A DNA stretch of 64,000 bases from Pseudomonas sp. MAG733B (GCF_036884845.1 NZ_CP145732.1:1984001-2048000); one strand, 5' to 3'. Positions 35,990 to 44,913 are shown, counted from the stretch's first letter. Notes: generated by a model not told the origin, from the letters alone. A program made the numbers and translations.

Positions 35990-36912
35990 TCACTGATTAT
36001 TCCGGGCGCCTGATCGTTCAGGAAGTCTCCCCGCGCGACGGCTTGCAGATCGAGCCGACCTGGGTCGAAACCGTCGACAAAATCGCCCTGATCGATCAAC
36101 TGTCGCTGGCTGGTTTCAGCCGCATCGAAGCCGGTTCGTTCGTATCGCCAAAAGCCATTCCGGCATTGCGCGATGGCGAGTTGGTGTTCAAGGGCATCAC
36201 CCGGCAACCGGGAGTGATCTATGTTGCGTTGATCCCCAACCTCAAGGGCGCGCAACGGGCGTTGGCGTGCAGTGCCGATGAACTGAACCTGGTGATGTCC
36301 GCCAGCCAGACCCACAACCTGGCGAACATGCGCATGCGTTGCGAAGACTCGTTGGCCGCGTTCGGCGATATCGTCCATTTCGTGCACGGCTCCAAGGTGC
36401 GACTCAACGCCAGCATCGCCACCACGTTTGGCTGCCCGTTCGAAGGCAAGATCGATGAGGACCGCGTGTTGCAAATCGTCGAGGCCTATCAGGAGCTCGG
36501 CATCCAGGGCATCACTCTGGCTGACACCACCGGCATGGCCAATCCGCGTCAGGTCGACCGCTTGGTGCGACGAGTGTTGCAGCGGGTGTCGCCAGCGGAT
36601 TTGACCCTGCATTTCCACAACACCCGAGGCCTTGGCCTGTGCAATGTGCTGGCGGCCTACGAGGCTGGCGCACGGCGTTTCGACGCGGCGCTCGGCGGGC
36701 TCGGCGGTTGTCCGTTTGCCCCCGGTGCGTCGGGCAACATCTGCACTGAAGACCTGGTGAACCTGTGCGATGAAGTCGGCATTCCAACCGGTATCGACTT
36801 GCCGTTGTTGCTCAAACTATCCCGAGGATTACCGGCGCTGCTGGGCCACGAAGTGCCCGGCCAACTGGCCAAGGCCGGACGCAACTGCGACCTGCACCCC
36901 GTGCCTTCCTGA
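35986..36912 (+). CDS. Hydroxymethylglutaryl-CoA lyase-type enzyme
   Basis: A 308-residue TIM-barrel lyase of the HMGL family, MITDYSGRLIVQEVSPRDGL. The catalytic SPRDGLQ (about 15-21), the metal ligands in LTLHFHNTRG (about 206-215) and the signature GGLGGCPFAPGASGN with the catalytic cysteine (about C242) are intact. HMG-CoA lyase cleaves HMG-CoA to acetoacetate and acetyl-CoA. Since no leucine-pathway genes accompany it, a related 3-hydroxy-acyl-CoA substrate is possible. Confidence 0.88.
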   Translation: MITDYSGRLIVQEVSPRDGLQIEPTWVETVDKIALIDQLSLAGFSRIEAGSFVSPKAIPALRDGELVFKGITRQPGVIYVALIPNLKGAQRALACSADELNLVMSASQTHNLANMRMRCEDSLAAFGDIVHFVHGSKVRLNASIATTFGCPFEGKIDEDRVLQIVEAYQELGIQGITLADTTGMANPRQVDRLVRRVLQRVSPADLTLHFHNTRGLGLCNVLAAYEAGARRFDAALGGLGGCPFAPGASGNICTEDLVNLCDEVGIPTGIDLPLLLKLSRGLPALLGHEVPGQLAKAGRNCDLHPVPS

Positions 36913-36927
36913 CTAAACACATAACCC

Positions 36928-37019
36928 CTGTGGGAGCGGGCTTGCTCGCGAAGGCGGAGTAGCAGTCGCCATCAATGCTGAACTCGAAACCGCATTCGCG
37001 AGCAAGCCCGCTCCCACAG
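36928..37019. repeat. REP-type inverted repeat, 'GTGGGAGCGGGCTTGCTCGCGAA' family, copy 4
   Basis: Arms ctgtgggagcgggcttgctc and complement gagcaagcccgctcccacag lie inside the apparent operon, between the lyase and MFS genes. Confidence 0.88.
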
Positions 37020-37088
37020 TAAAAAGCACTTCAACCAGACAACAAAAACAATCGGACACCCCAAGGGAAGTCCGCCTGGAGAACCACA

Positions 37089-38420
37089 ATGAGCCTCAAT
37101 GCACTGGAGGCCGGCGTGAGCCCGGCCGTTAGCCACGATGAAGAAAAAGCACTGGTCAGCAAGGTCGCCTGGCGCCTGATGCCGCTGATCATGGTCTGCT
37201 ACCTGTTCGCGTTTTTCGATCGCATCAACATCAGCTTCGCCAAGTTCCAGTTGCAGACTGACCTGAGCCTGAGCGACACCGCGTACGGCCTCGGCGCCGG
37301 GTTGTTCGTGGTCGGTTACGTGATTTTCGAAGTGCCGAGCAACATGATGCTGTACAAGGTCGGCGCCCGTCGCTGGATCGCCCGGATCATGATGTCCTGG
37401 GGGCTTGCGACCGCACTGATGGTCTTCGTCAACAGCGAATGGCAGTTCTACACCCTGCGCTTCGTGATCGGTGCGATGGAAGCCGGTTTCGCTCCCGGCG
37501 TGCTGTATTACCTGACGCTGTGGTTCCCGCAACACTATCGTGGCCGCATCACGTCGATGCTGTTTCTGTCCTCGGCCTTCGCCGGTCTGGTCGGCGCACC
37601 GTTCTCCGGTCTGGTGCTGCAACACCTCGACGGTTTCATGGACATGCGCGGCTGGCACTGGTTGTTCCTGCTTGGTGGCGTGCCGTGCATCGGCCTCGGT
37701 TTGCTGGTGCTGACCTTGCTCAAGGATCGCATCGAAGACGCCCATTGGCTGACGCCGTCGGAGAAGACGCTGCTGGCCAGCCGCATCGCTCACCATGAAC
37801 CACACAAAAGTGGCGGATCGCTGCTCGCGGCGCTGCGGATTCCGGGATTCCTGACCCTCGGCCTGATCTACTTCCTGATTCAGGTGGCGTCCTACGGCTT
37901 GAACTTCTGGGCGCCGCAACTGATTCGCAGCGCAGGGACCGAGAGCCCGGTGATGATTGGTTTGCTGACCGCCATTCCGTACATCTGCGGCGCGATCAGC
38001 ATGGTGGTGATCGGGCGCTTGTCCGATGCTTCCGGCGAACGCCGCAAGTTCGTCGCCGGTCTGGTTGCGGTCGGTGCTATCGGCTTCTTCTGCGCGGGGA
38101 TTTTCGCTAACCACACGACGTTCCTGATTGTCGCGCTGGGCCTGCTCGGCGCCGGGATCATCGCCTCCATCCCGAGCTTCTGGACCCTGCCGCCGAAACT
38201 GCTGGCCGGTGCCGGCGCGGGGGCCGCGGGCGGGATTGCGGTGATCAATACCCTGGGCCAATTCGGCGGTATCGTCAGCCCGGTCATGGTTGGCCGGATC
38301 AAGGACCTGACCGGCAGCACCACTCCGGCGCTGTATGTCATTGGTGTCTGTGCGCTGATCGCCGTGGCGCTGCTGATGTGGGGACTGCCGCAGAAGTTGC
38401 GCACCCTCGACAAGTTCTAA
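37089..38420 (+). CDS. MFS anion:cation symporter-family transporter
   Basis: A 443-residue importer of the ACS group (tartrate, glucarate, phthalate-type), MSLNALEAGVSPAVSHDEEK. The helix-1 motif CYLFAFFDRINISFAKFQLQ and the GAMEAGFAPGVLYYLTLWFP segment are typical. CTGGAG precedes the ATG. It follows the CoA-transferase and lyase genes and likely brings in the organic acid they process. Confidence 0.9.
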   Translation: MSLNALEAGVSPAVSHDEEKALVSKVAWRLMPLIMVCYLFAFFDRINISFAKFQLQTDLSLSDTAYGLGAGLFVVGYVIFEVPSNMMLYKVGARRWIARIMMSWGLATALMVFVNSEWQFYTLRFVIGAMEAGFAPGVLYYLTLWFPQHYRGRITSMLFLSSAFAGLVGAPFSGLVLQHLDGFMDMRGWHWLFLLGGVPCIGLGLLVLTLLKDRIEDAHWLTPSEKTLLASRIAHHEPHKSGGSLLAALRIPGFLTLGLIYFLIQVASYGLNFWAPQLIRSAGTESPVMIGLLTAIPYICGAISMVVIGRLSDASGERRKFVAGLVAVGAIGFFCAGIFANHTTFLIVALGLLGAGIIASIPSFWTLPPKLLAGAGAGAAGGIAVINTLGQFGGIVSPVMVGRIKDLTGSTTPALYVIGVCALIAVALLMWGLPQKLRTLDKF

Positions 38421-38477
38421 AAGTTCGCAAGTTACGCCAGTTCCCTCAGGGACCACGCATCCCTGTCGGCGCTGGCG

Positions 38478-38503
38478 CAGCCTGCGATCTTTTGATCTTC
38501 AAG
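38478..38503. repeat. Single arm of the 'GCTGCGATCTTTTGATC' REP family
   Basis: cagcctgcgatcttttgatc matches one arm of the repeats at 3637 and 16666; no complementary arm follows. Confidence 0.6.
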
Positions 38504-38987
38504 ACGTCGCCGTCATCGCTTTCCCCGCCGCCCCACCAAACTGAATCAACACCACCCCGCCAATCAACAACGTTGCTCCAAACACCTTGGGCAATGTCAC
38601 CTGCCGCTCCACCAGGCCAAACCAGCCAAAGTGATCGAGCAACAGCGAAGCCACCACTTGCCCCGCCAGCGCCAACGCCATGAACCCCGATGCGCCGAGC
38701 TTGGGCAGCAGCACCAACGCCAGCGAAATAAAACACACCCCAAACGCGCCACCCGCCCACATCCACAATGGCGCCTTACTGATAAACGCCAGCGAAGGCA
38801 GCGGCAAACGTAGCGCCAGCATGATCGGCAGCAACACCAGAATACTCACCACCAACGAGGCCAATGTCGCCCACAACGGATGACCTAATCCGCGCCCGAG
38901 ATTGACGTTGATCGCACTCTGAAACGGCACCACCGCCCCGGCGAACGCGGCCAGCAGCAACAGGCCGGCCCAATGCAACGTACTCAT
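38499..38987 (-). CDS. DMT-family membrane protein (DUF606/YdcZ)
   Basis: A 162-residue protein with five membrane helices, MSTLHWAGLLLLAAFAGAVV. The FQSAINVNLGRGLGHPLWAT segment is the family signature. The ATG at 38987 has GGAG eight bases upstream, while the ATG at 38993 is too close to it. Divergent from a LysR regulator 77 bases away that may control it. Substrate unknown. Confidence 0.85.
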   Translation of the reverse strand: MSTLHWAGLLLLAAFAGAVVPFQSAINVNLGRGLGHPLWATLASLVVSILVLLPIMLALRLPLPSLAFISKAPLWMWAGGAFGVCFISLALVLLPKLGASGFMALALAGQVVASLLLDHFGWFGLVERQVTLPKVFGATLLIGGVVLIQFGGAAGKAMTATS

Positions 38988-39064
38988 GTTCATTCTCCAA
39001 CAGGTTTTGCTGGACTCTAGAGTATTCGTCGCGCAGATTTAAATTCCGTTTTGCTATTCAGAAC

Positions 39065-39973
39065 ATGCATCAGATGAATGATCTGCGCCGCATCGACCTC
39101 AACCTGCTGGTGATCCTCGACGCCTTGCTCAGCGAGCAGCACGTCACCCGCGCCGCCGAACGTTTGCACCTGAGTCAACCGGCGGTCAGCCATGCGTTGG
39201 CGCGGTTGCGCGATTTGCTGGGCGATCCGCTGCTGGTGCGTGCCGGTGCCAGCCTTGTGCCGACGTCGCGAGCGCTGGAACTGATGGCGCCGCTGGCCGA
39301 AGCCCTGGCTCAGGTGCAATCGCTGCTGGCGCCGAACGCTTTCGATCCGGCCACCGCCAAGCGCACCTTTCGCTTGGCCATGTCCGACTACGGCGCTGCG
39401 ATGGTCTTGCCGGGACTGATCCGCACGCTGCGCCGCGAAGCCCCCGGCATCGACCTGCAAATCGGCCACGCCAGCCGTGAAGGCATGCTCGACGGCGTAC
39501 TCAACGGTGATATCGATATCGCCGCCGCCGTATTTCCAGAAATCCCCAACGAATTACGCAGCACCCCACTGTTCGAAGAGCACTACGCCTGCTTGGTGGA
39601 TCGCAGCAGCCTGCCCGCAAACGGCATCCTCGATCTGCCGACATATCTGAGTCGCCCCCATGTCCTGCTGGAAATGCGCGGCAGCGGCACTCCGGAAATC
39701 GAGCGTGCCCTGACCAGCCTCCGTGAGCGCCGCCGCGTCGCCGTCAGCCTGCCGCACTGGCGCGTCGCCCCGGAATTCATCAGCGGCACCGACCTGATCC
39801 TCACTGTCGCCTCCCGCGCATTGCGCGACATCGACACGTCAACGTTGGTCGTCGTGCCACCGCCGTTTGAGATTCCGTCGTTTACCTTTGTTTTGGTGTG
39901 GCACAAGCGGCGGGGCGGGGATCAGGCGTTGAATTGGTTGAATGAGCGGATTGCCGAAGGGATCAAAGGCTGA
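39065..39973 (+). CDS. LysR-family regulator (NodD/NahR-like)
   Basis: A 302-residue regulator starting MHQMNDLRRIDLNLLVILDA (a second ATG is three codons on). The HTH is TRAAERLHLSQPAVSHALAR. The LVRAGASLVPTSRALELMAP stretch that follows is typical of the NahR/NodD/LinR branch. It is divergent from the YdcZ-type transporter, its probable target. Confidence 0.88.
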   Translation: MHQMNDLRRIDLNLLVILDALLSEQHVTRAAERLHLSQPAVSHALARLRDLLGDPLLVRAGASLVPTSRALELMAPLAEALAQVQSLLAPNAFDPATAKRTFRLAMSDYGAAMVLPGLIRTLRREAPGIDLQIGHASREGMLDGVLNGDIDIAAAVFPEIPNELRSTPLFEEHYACLVDRSSLPANGILDLPTYLSRPHVLLEMRGSGTPEIERALTSLRERRRVAVSLPHWRVAPEFISGTDLILTVASRALRDIDTSTLVVVPPPFEIPSFTFVLVWHKRRGGDQALNWLNERIAEGIKG

Positions 39974-40060
39974 TGAAGTTCTTCGACGATCAGTCAGTCG
40001 GCAACCAAAGACCTGATATAGACTGGCGACCATTCACCAAACAGTTCAAAAGGACTTCCC

Positions 40061-40699
40061 ATGACCCCCTCGCTGCTGATGGCCGTGCTCGCTTCGGGAT
40101 TCATCTATGGCATCACCCCGGGACCGGGCGTGCTGGCCGTGTTTGGCATCGGTGCGGCGCATGGGCGACGGGCGGGGGCGGGGTTTCTTTGCGGGCATTT
40201 GCTGGGCGACGTGATCTGGTGCAGCACCGCGCTGGTGGCGATTGTCGGCGCGCGAGAAATCGGCAGCACCGCGTTTGACGTGCTGGGCGTGCTGAGCGGG
40301 CTCTATCTGTTCTGGCTCGGCTGGCGTGCGGTGCGGGCGCGTCGCAACGCTGCCGAGACACCGCAAGGCCCGGCGCGTCAGCCGTTTTGGCACGGCATTC
40401 TGTTCGGCTTGACCAATCCGAAGGCGTATCCGGTCGCCGTGGCCACGTTCACGGCATTGTTGTCGAGCCGCGCCGAGTTGCTGACCTGGTCGATGCTGCC
40501 ATGGCTGATCTTCCTGAGCTTCGTCGGTGGCCTTTTCGCCTACGCTATCCTCATCGGCATTGTCGGAGCGCGCCGTGTGCGCACCTTGTACCAACGCCAC
40601 GAGCTGGCGATTACCCGATTGTGCGGGGTGATGTTCATCGGTTTCGCCATCAATGCTTTGGCACATGCGCTGCCGGGGCTGGTGACGAACAAGGCTTGA
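40061..40699 (+). CDS. LysE/RhtB-family amino-acid exporter
   Basis: A 212-residue inner-membrane protein, MTPSLLMAVLASGFIYGITP. The GITPGPGVLAVFGIGAAHGR motif in helix 1 and the FGLTNPKAYPVAVATF motif (NPK) are family hallmarks; about six helices. Exports amino acids or derivatives; substrate unknown. Confidence 0.88.
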   Translation: MTPSLLMAVLASGFIYGITPGPGVLAVFGIGAAHGRRAGAGFLCGHLLGDVIWCSTALVAIVGAREIGSTAFDVLGVLSGLYLFWLGWRAVRARRNAAETPQGPARQPFWHGILFGLTNPKAYPVAVATFTALLSSRAELLTWSMLPWLIFLSFVGGLFAYAILIGIVGARRVRTLYQRHELAITRLCGVMFIGFAINALAHALPGLVTNKA

Positions 40700-40787
40700 C
40701 GCTGATCGCAGGGCTGCATCAGTTGCACACGTATCGGTCAGGGATGGTTTTTTGTTTGCTGCATTGTTCGGACATTCGCTCGGCACC

Positions 40788-42134
40788 ATGACCACCAGAA
40801 ATTCCGCTCCGTTGGCGAGCTACATCGACCTCTTGCTGGACGCCGTTTGCGCGGTCGACAAACAAGGTCGCTTCGTTTTTGTCAGTGCCGCCTGCGAGCG
40901 CATTTTCGGCTACAGCCCTGACGAATTGATCGGCCAGCAAATGATCGATCTGGTGCACCCGGCCGATCGCCAGCGCACCCTTGATGCCGCACGCGAAATC
41001 ATGGGCGGCGATCCCAAACTCAATTTCGAAAACCGCTATCTGCGCAAGGATGGCCAGGTTGTGCACATCCTCTGGTCGGCGCGCTGGTCGGAGGTCGATC
41101 AACTGCGCATCGCCGTCGCCCGCGATATCACCGAGCGCAAGCAGGCCGAGTCCCGGCAAGCGGCGTTGTATGCGATTTCCGAAGCGGCGCATGCGGCGGA
41201 GGATTTGCTGGCGCTGTTCAAGCGCATTCATCTGATCATCGGCGAGTGGTTGCCGGCGCTGAATTTCTCCGTGGCCTTGTATGACGAACATTGCGCGCAG
41301 CTGAATTTCCCCTATCACGTCGACGACCACGAGCCAGAACCCGAACAGCCCGGCACGATCACCGGGCGACTGTGCGCTGAGGTCATCCGTACCGGCCTGC
41401 CGATCCTGCTGACCCCGGACCAGGAAAATCCACCCGAGGGCTTCGAGGTGTTGGTGACCGGGCAGAACTCGCCTTGCTGGCTCGGCGTGCCGCTGAACTC
41501 GCAAAACGGCACCATCGGCGCACTGATCGTCAAAAGCATTCCCGGTGGGGAGCGCTACACCGAGCAGGATAAAGAGCTGTTGCAGTACGTCTGCGCCCAG
41601 GTCGCGACGGCGATCGAGCGCAAGCAATTGCATGCGCGGCTGCAACGCATGGCCCAGTACGACCAGTTGACCCAACTGCCTAACCGCGAATTGCTGCGTG
41701 ACCGGCTGAAGATAGCCATAGATGCGGCCCGCGCAGATTGCGGACGCATGGCGCTGCTGTATGTCGATCTCGACCGCTTCAAGCAAGTCAACGACACCCA
41801 CGGCCATGCGGTCGGCGATATGTTGCTGCAAACCGTGGCCAATCGTCTCAAGGGCTGCGTGCGCGAAACCGACACGGTGGCGCGCATTGGCGGTGACGAG
41901 TTTGTGGTGTTGCTGCACAGCATCCACGCCTCTGGCGATGCCGACTGCGTGGCCGGGAAAATCCGTCAGGTGCTGGCCGCACCGCTGCGCCTGGACGGAC
42001 ACAGCTTGCATATCCAGCCAAGCATCGGCGTGGCCCAATACCCCGAACACGGCACGGAAGAAAAACAGCTATTCCGTCACGCCGACGAAGCGATGTACAC
42101 CGCCAAGCGTGAGCATCACCTGCGGCTCGTCTGA
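40788..42134 (+). CDS. PAS-GAF-GGDEF diguanylate cyclase
   Basis: A 448-residue soluble cyclase. A PAS domain lies at about 12-120 (VDKQGRFVFVSAACERIFGY), GAF at about 135-275, and GGDEF at about 285-445. The active-site GGDEF (about 368-372) is preceded five residues earlier by the RETD inhibitory I-site. It should make cyclic di-GMP with product feedback. No membrane helix and no EAL domain. I use the ATG at 40788; a TTG at 40752 is possible. Confidence 0.88.
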   Translation: MTTRNSAPLASYIDLLLDAVCAVDKQGRFVFVSAACERIFGYSPDELIGQQMIDLVHPADRQRTLDAAREIMGGDPKLNFENRYLRKDGQVVHILWSARWSEVDQLRIAVARDITERKQAESRQAALYAISEAAHAAEDLLALFKRIHLIIGEWLPALNFSVALYDEHCAQLNFPYHVDDHEPEPEQPGTITGRLCAEVIRTGLPILLTPDQENPPEGFEVLVTGQNSPCWLGVPLNSQNGTIGALIVKSIPGGERYTEQDKELLQYVCAQVATAIERKQLHARLQRMAQYDQLTQLPNRELLRDRLKIAIDAARADCGRMALLYVDLDRFKQVNDTHGHAVGDMLLQTVANRLKGCVRETDTVARIGGDEFVVLLHSIHASGDADCVAGKIRQVLAAPLRLDGHSLHIQPSIGVAQYPEHGTEEKQLFRHADEAMYTAKREHHLRLV

Positions 42135-42136
42135 AA

Positions 42137-42164
42137 AAATCGCCACCGTTCGTCGTGGCGATTT
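42137..42164 (+). terminator. Stem-loop after the diguanylate cyclase
   Basis: aaatcgccac (42137-42146) and gtggcgattt (42155-42164) form a 10-bp stem with an 8-base loop, three bases after the stop codon. The T-run downstream is weak. Confidence 0.55.
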
Positions 42165-42251
42165 CAGGTTTTCTAAACCTTTTGGTGCGCGAAAATTCAG
42201 ATTCTATGCGGGCTCAAGCTCGCCGCGATCATTACCAAGAGGTAGAGAATC

Positions 42252-42407
42252 ATGCCTAACTCAAGAAACTCGAACTCGGGAAACTTCGCCAACGATCGAA
42301 CGAAGGCGTCTGAAGCCGGTCGCAAAGGTGGGAAAACCACCACCACGACTGTCGATAAAGAGCCTAAACCCGATATGGGCCGCAAGCCCGCACAGAAATC
42401 GAAGTAA
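42252..42407 (+). CDS. Small KGG-motif stress-type protein (51 aa)
   Basis: An open frame of 51 codons reading MPNSRNSNSGNFANDRTKAS, then EAGRKGGKTTTT and ending KPAQKSK. The RKGG motif and hydrophilic composition are those of the GsiB/YciG/Con-10 KGG proteins, small unfolded proteins linked to general stress. GAGGTAGAGAATC precedes the ATG. It is followed by a hairpin and then a DUF4142 gene. Confidence 0.75.
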   Translation: MPNSRNSNSGNFANDRTKASEAGRKGGKTTTTTVDKEPKPDMGRKPAQKSK

Positions 42408-42434
42408 TGGATGAAGGTAGTTTTGATTGAGAAG

Positions 42435-42452
42435 CGGGGGCGAAAGCTCCCG
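42435..42452 (+). terminator. GAAA-tetraloop hairpin between KGG and DUF4142 genes
   Basis: CGGGGGC-GAAA-GCTCCCG is a 7-bp stem (one G-T pair) with a stable GAAA loop, followed by tttgaattt. Probably a weak terminator or mRNA-stabilising end of the KGG transcript. Confidence 0.6.
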
Positions 42453-42479
42453 TTTGAATTTGAAGAGGAGGGCGCGACC

Positions 42480-42983
42480 ATGAACCGCATGGCCACCCGA
42501 TTACGCAACAGCGGTTTTGCCGTGTTACTGGGCCTGATTGCCAACAGTGCCTTCGCCCAGACACCCACTGAATTCATCAACGATGCCTCGGCCAAAGGTG
42601 TGGCCGAAATCGAAGCCAGTCGTTTGGCGCATCAGAAATCTGAATCCAAAGAGGTCAAGGATTACACCATCGTCGTGATCAACGACCGCACCACCGCCAA
42701 CCAGCACCTGGCGAAAATCGCCAAGCAACTGGATCTGCCCGTGGCGCCGCGTGAGGAAGTGGTGGAAAAGGCCAAGACCTTGATGCCAGAGGTCATGGAA
42801 GGCACAACCTTCGACGAGACCTACGCGGCAAGCCAGGTGAAAACCACACAGGAAGCCATCGAGCAACTTGAGCAAACGGCACAAACCACCGACGTGCCGG
42901 AAATCAAAGCGTTCGCCGAAGAAACCCTGCCCAAACTGCAAAATCATCTGCAGATGGCCAGGGCGCTGCAGGCCAGTCGCTAG
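42480..42983 (+). CDS. Secreted DUF4142 protein
   Basis: A 167-residue protein with a signal peptide (RNSGFAVLLGLIANSAFAQ) and an all-helical DUF4142 (ferritin-like) domain: INDASAKGVAEIEASRLAHQ and TFDETYAASQVKTTQEAIEQ. GAGGAGG precedes the ATG at 42480; an upstream ATG at 42411 would read through the hairpin and is rejected. Family members are periplasmic and often stress- or outer-membrane-related. Confidence 0.85.
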   Translation: MNRMATRLRNSGFAVLLGLIANSAFAQTPTEFINDASAKGVAEIEASRLAHQKSESKEVKDYTIVVINDRTTANQHLAKIAKQLDLPVAPREEVVEKAKTLMPEVMEGTTFDETYAASQVKTTQEAIEQLEQTAQTTDVPEIKAFAEETLPKLQNHLQMARALQASR

Positions 42984-42990
42984 CCACTGA

Positions 42991-43401
42991 TCAGCATTTA
43001 TTCAGATCCTGCTTGCCATCTTCCTGGACGACGGTGCCGTCCAGGGAAACGGTCTGGCCCTCGCCAAGAGTTCGATACTGCTTTCTCAGCGCCTCCAGTT
43101 CCTTGAGGTCCAACGCCTCAAGCCCAAGCATCGCGTTCTGCGCTTCCTTGGTCACCCGCAACAACTCATCAACCTTCAAATGCAAAATGTCCGTGTCGCG
43201 GTTCTGCGTGTTCTGGATCAGGAACACCATCAGGAATGTGATGATGGTGGTCGAGGTATTGATCACCAACTGCCAAGTGTCGTTGTAACCAAAAAACGGC
43301 CCACTCACCGCCCACAAGAAAATCAGAATGATCGCGCCCATGAAGGTGGTGGGGCTGCCGGCCCACAGGGCGAGTTTCTGCGCAACTTTTGCGAATTTCA
43401 T
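42991..43401 (-). CDS. Low-affinity iron permease family protein
   Basis: A 136-residue protein with two membrane helices (about 17-35 and 42-62) and the family motif NTSTTIITFLMVFLIQNTQN. Its tail is acidic and coiled (KELEALRKQYRTLG). The name comes from yeast Fet4 homology; iron transport is not shown in bacteria. Convergent with the DUF4142 gene, eight bases away. Confidence 0.85.
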   Translation of the reverse strand: MKFAKVAQKLALWAGSPTTFMGAIILIFLWAVSGPFFGYNDTWQLVINTSTTIITFLMVFLIQNTQNRDTDILHLKVDELLRVTKEAQNAMLGLEALDLKELEALRKQYRTLGEGQTVSLDGTVVQEDGKQDLNKC

Positions 43402-43555
43402 GGCCGTGTTCCTTATTAAGAGGGCGCTTGAATTTCAGACAGTGGCGGCAAGGTGAAAATTCGATATGACTGAACAACCGGTTTTCTGAAACCTTTGATG
43501 ATGTTCAACGCGGTATCGTAGCGACCCGAGGACAACACACCGACAGGAGAACGCA

Positions 43556-44326
43556 ATGAGTTGGTCCGCCAAACAATACGTCGCTTTTGAAGATGAACGC
43601 ACCCGTCCGGCCCGAGACCTGCTGGCGGCAATTCCCGCCGGGGATGTGCGCTCGGCCATCGACATCGGTTGTGGTCCGGGTAACTCCACCGAGTTGCTGG
43701 TGGAGCGTTTTTCCGGCGCTGCGGTCCGTGGCTTGGACAGTTCCACCGACATGATCGAGGCCGCACGAAAGCGCCTGCCGAATGTGCAGTTTGATATCGC
43801 GGATATCGACACCTGGAACGACAGCGGTCCGTTCGACGTGATTTTCGCCAACGCAGTGCTGCAGTGGGTGCCTGATCACGCCACGTTGCTGCCTACGCTG
43901 GTGAACAAACTTGCGCCCGGTGGCAGCCTGGCAATTCAGATGCCGGACAATCTCAACGAACCTTCACATCGCTTGATGCGCGAAGTCGCCGCTGATGGAC
44001 CGTGGGCAGGCAAACTGGCGGGCGCCGCTGGCCAGCGAACTGACATGGAAAGTGCCAGCGGCTACTACTCGATATTGAGAGCCTGCTGCTCCCGCGTCGA
44101 TGTGTGGCGCACCACTTACCATCATCCGCTGGCGGACGGTGCCTCGGGCGTAGTCGAGTGGTTCAAGGGCAGCGGTTTGCGACCGTTTCTCGAACCGCTG
44201 AATGAGGCTGAACGCGCGCAGTATCTGAAGCAGTATCAGGCGGCTATCGAAAAGGCTTATCCGGCGCTCAGCGATGGTTCGGTGCTGCTGCCGTTCCCAC
44301 GTTTGTTTTTGGTGGCAACGCGCTGA
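43556..44326 (+). CDS. tam: Trans-aconitate 2-methyltransferase
   Basis: A 256-residue SAM-dependent enzyme, MSWSAKQYVAFEDERTRPAR. The SAM motif is AIDIGCGPGNST (about 34-45), followed by LDSSTDMIEAARKRLPNVQF and NAVLQWVPDH, as in Tam. It methylates trans-aconitate, which otherwise inhibits aconitase. Ends at a bidirectional terminator. Confidence 0.9.
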   Translation: MSWSAKQYVAFEDERTRPARDLLAAIPAGDVRSAIDIGCGPGNSTELLVERFSGAAVRGLDSSTDMIEAARKRLPNVQFDIADIDTWNDSGPFDVIFANAVLQWVPDHATLLPTLVNKLAPGGSLAIQMPDNLNEPSHRLMREVAADGPWAGKLAGAAGQRTDMESASGYYSILRACCSRVDVWRTTYHHPLADGASGVVEWFKGSGLRPFLEPLNEAERAQYLKQYQAAIEKAYPALSDGSVLLPFPRLFLVATR

Positions 44327-44331
44327 TGTAA

Positions 44332-44370
44332 AAAAGGGACAGATGGCCTTGAGAGTCATCTGTCCCTTTT
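44332..44370. terminator. Bidirectional terminator after tam
   Basis: aaaagggacagatg and catctgtccctttt form a 14-bp stem, flanked by A- and T-runs, between convergent tam and the 38-aa ORF. Confidence 0.85.
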
Positions 44371-44387
44371 CTTGACCGCCCGAATCA

Positions 44388-44504
44388 TTACGGCAGTTTG
44401 TTCTTTTTCGAGCGGCGGGCGCTCAAGTATTCAAATGCAAACGAGGCAAAGCCGAACAACCCGATCATCGAAATGATCATGATCCCCAACTCTGAACTGG
44501 CCAT
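44388..44504 (-). CDS. Predicted 38-aa single-pass membrane protein
   Basis: The open frame encodes MASSELGIMIISMIGLFGFA, then SFAFEYLSARRSKKNKLP. A hydrophobic helix (about 6-24) is followed by a basic tail, the layout of real small inner-membrane proteins. AAGAGAT lies upstream of the ATG, and the bidirectional terminator lies 17 bases after the stop. No family recognised. Confidence 0.55.
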   Translation of the reverse strand: MASSELGIMIISMIGLFGFASFAFEYLSARRSKKNKLP

Positions 44505-44643
44505 GTTGATCTCTTAGCGAAAGGTGAGCCGAGAGAATAAGTGATCTTTCTTAGGGCTCAACGCCTTGCTACGGATTCTTTACTGCCGCACGAAGATCCA
44601 TACGAAAAATATACGAGCGCCTTCAAAGGCGCCCGAATTATCG

Positions 44644-44913
44644 TCAGGACGTTTCTGCATCCATCCGCCGAGCGATCACATCCAGCACATCGCAGCCGTC
44701 ACGCAGAGGGATGCAGCACAACAATGCGAAGTCGCTGAGAATGACCGAGTCGGTGCTGATTTCACCGCGCATCGCGAGGTTTTCGAGAACCTGCGTCACG
44801 GCACCGATTCGGTATCGGGCGCTGCTGAGCAGTGAGTGCAACGGTTGGGTGGTGTTGACGTAAAATGAGGGGAGGTCGTCGGCGTTGCTGGTTAAAGCCA
44901 TGAACTCTTGCAT
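44644..44913 (-). CDS. Small hypothetical protein (89 aa)
   Basis: A mostly helical protein, MQEFMALTSNADDLPSFYVN, with a compact SLLSSARYRIGAVTQVLENL segment. It loosely resembles the short DUF3077-like proteins common in Pseudomonas, which I cannot confirm. GGAAA six bases before the ATG supports the start. No functional clue. Confidence 0.6.
   Translation of the reverse strand: MQEFMALTSNADDLPSFYVNTTQPLHSLLSSARYRIGAVTQVLENLAMRGEISTDSVILSDFALLCCIPLRDGCDVLDVIARRMDAETS

Noticed and set aside
36972..38456. A 494-codon frame opposite the ACS-type MFS gene
   Set aside because: The translation is dominated by Gln, Asp, His and Arg, as expected for the reverse strand of a membrane-protein gene.
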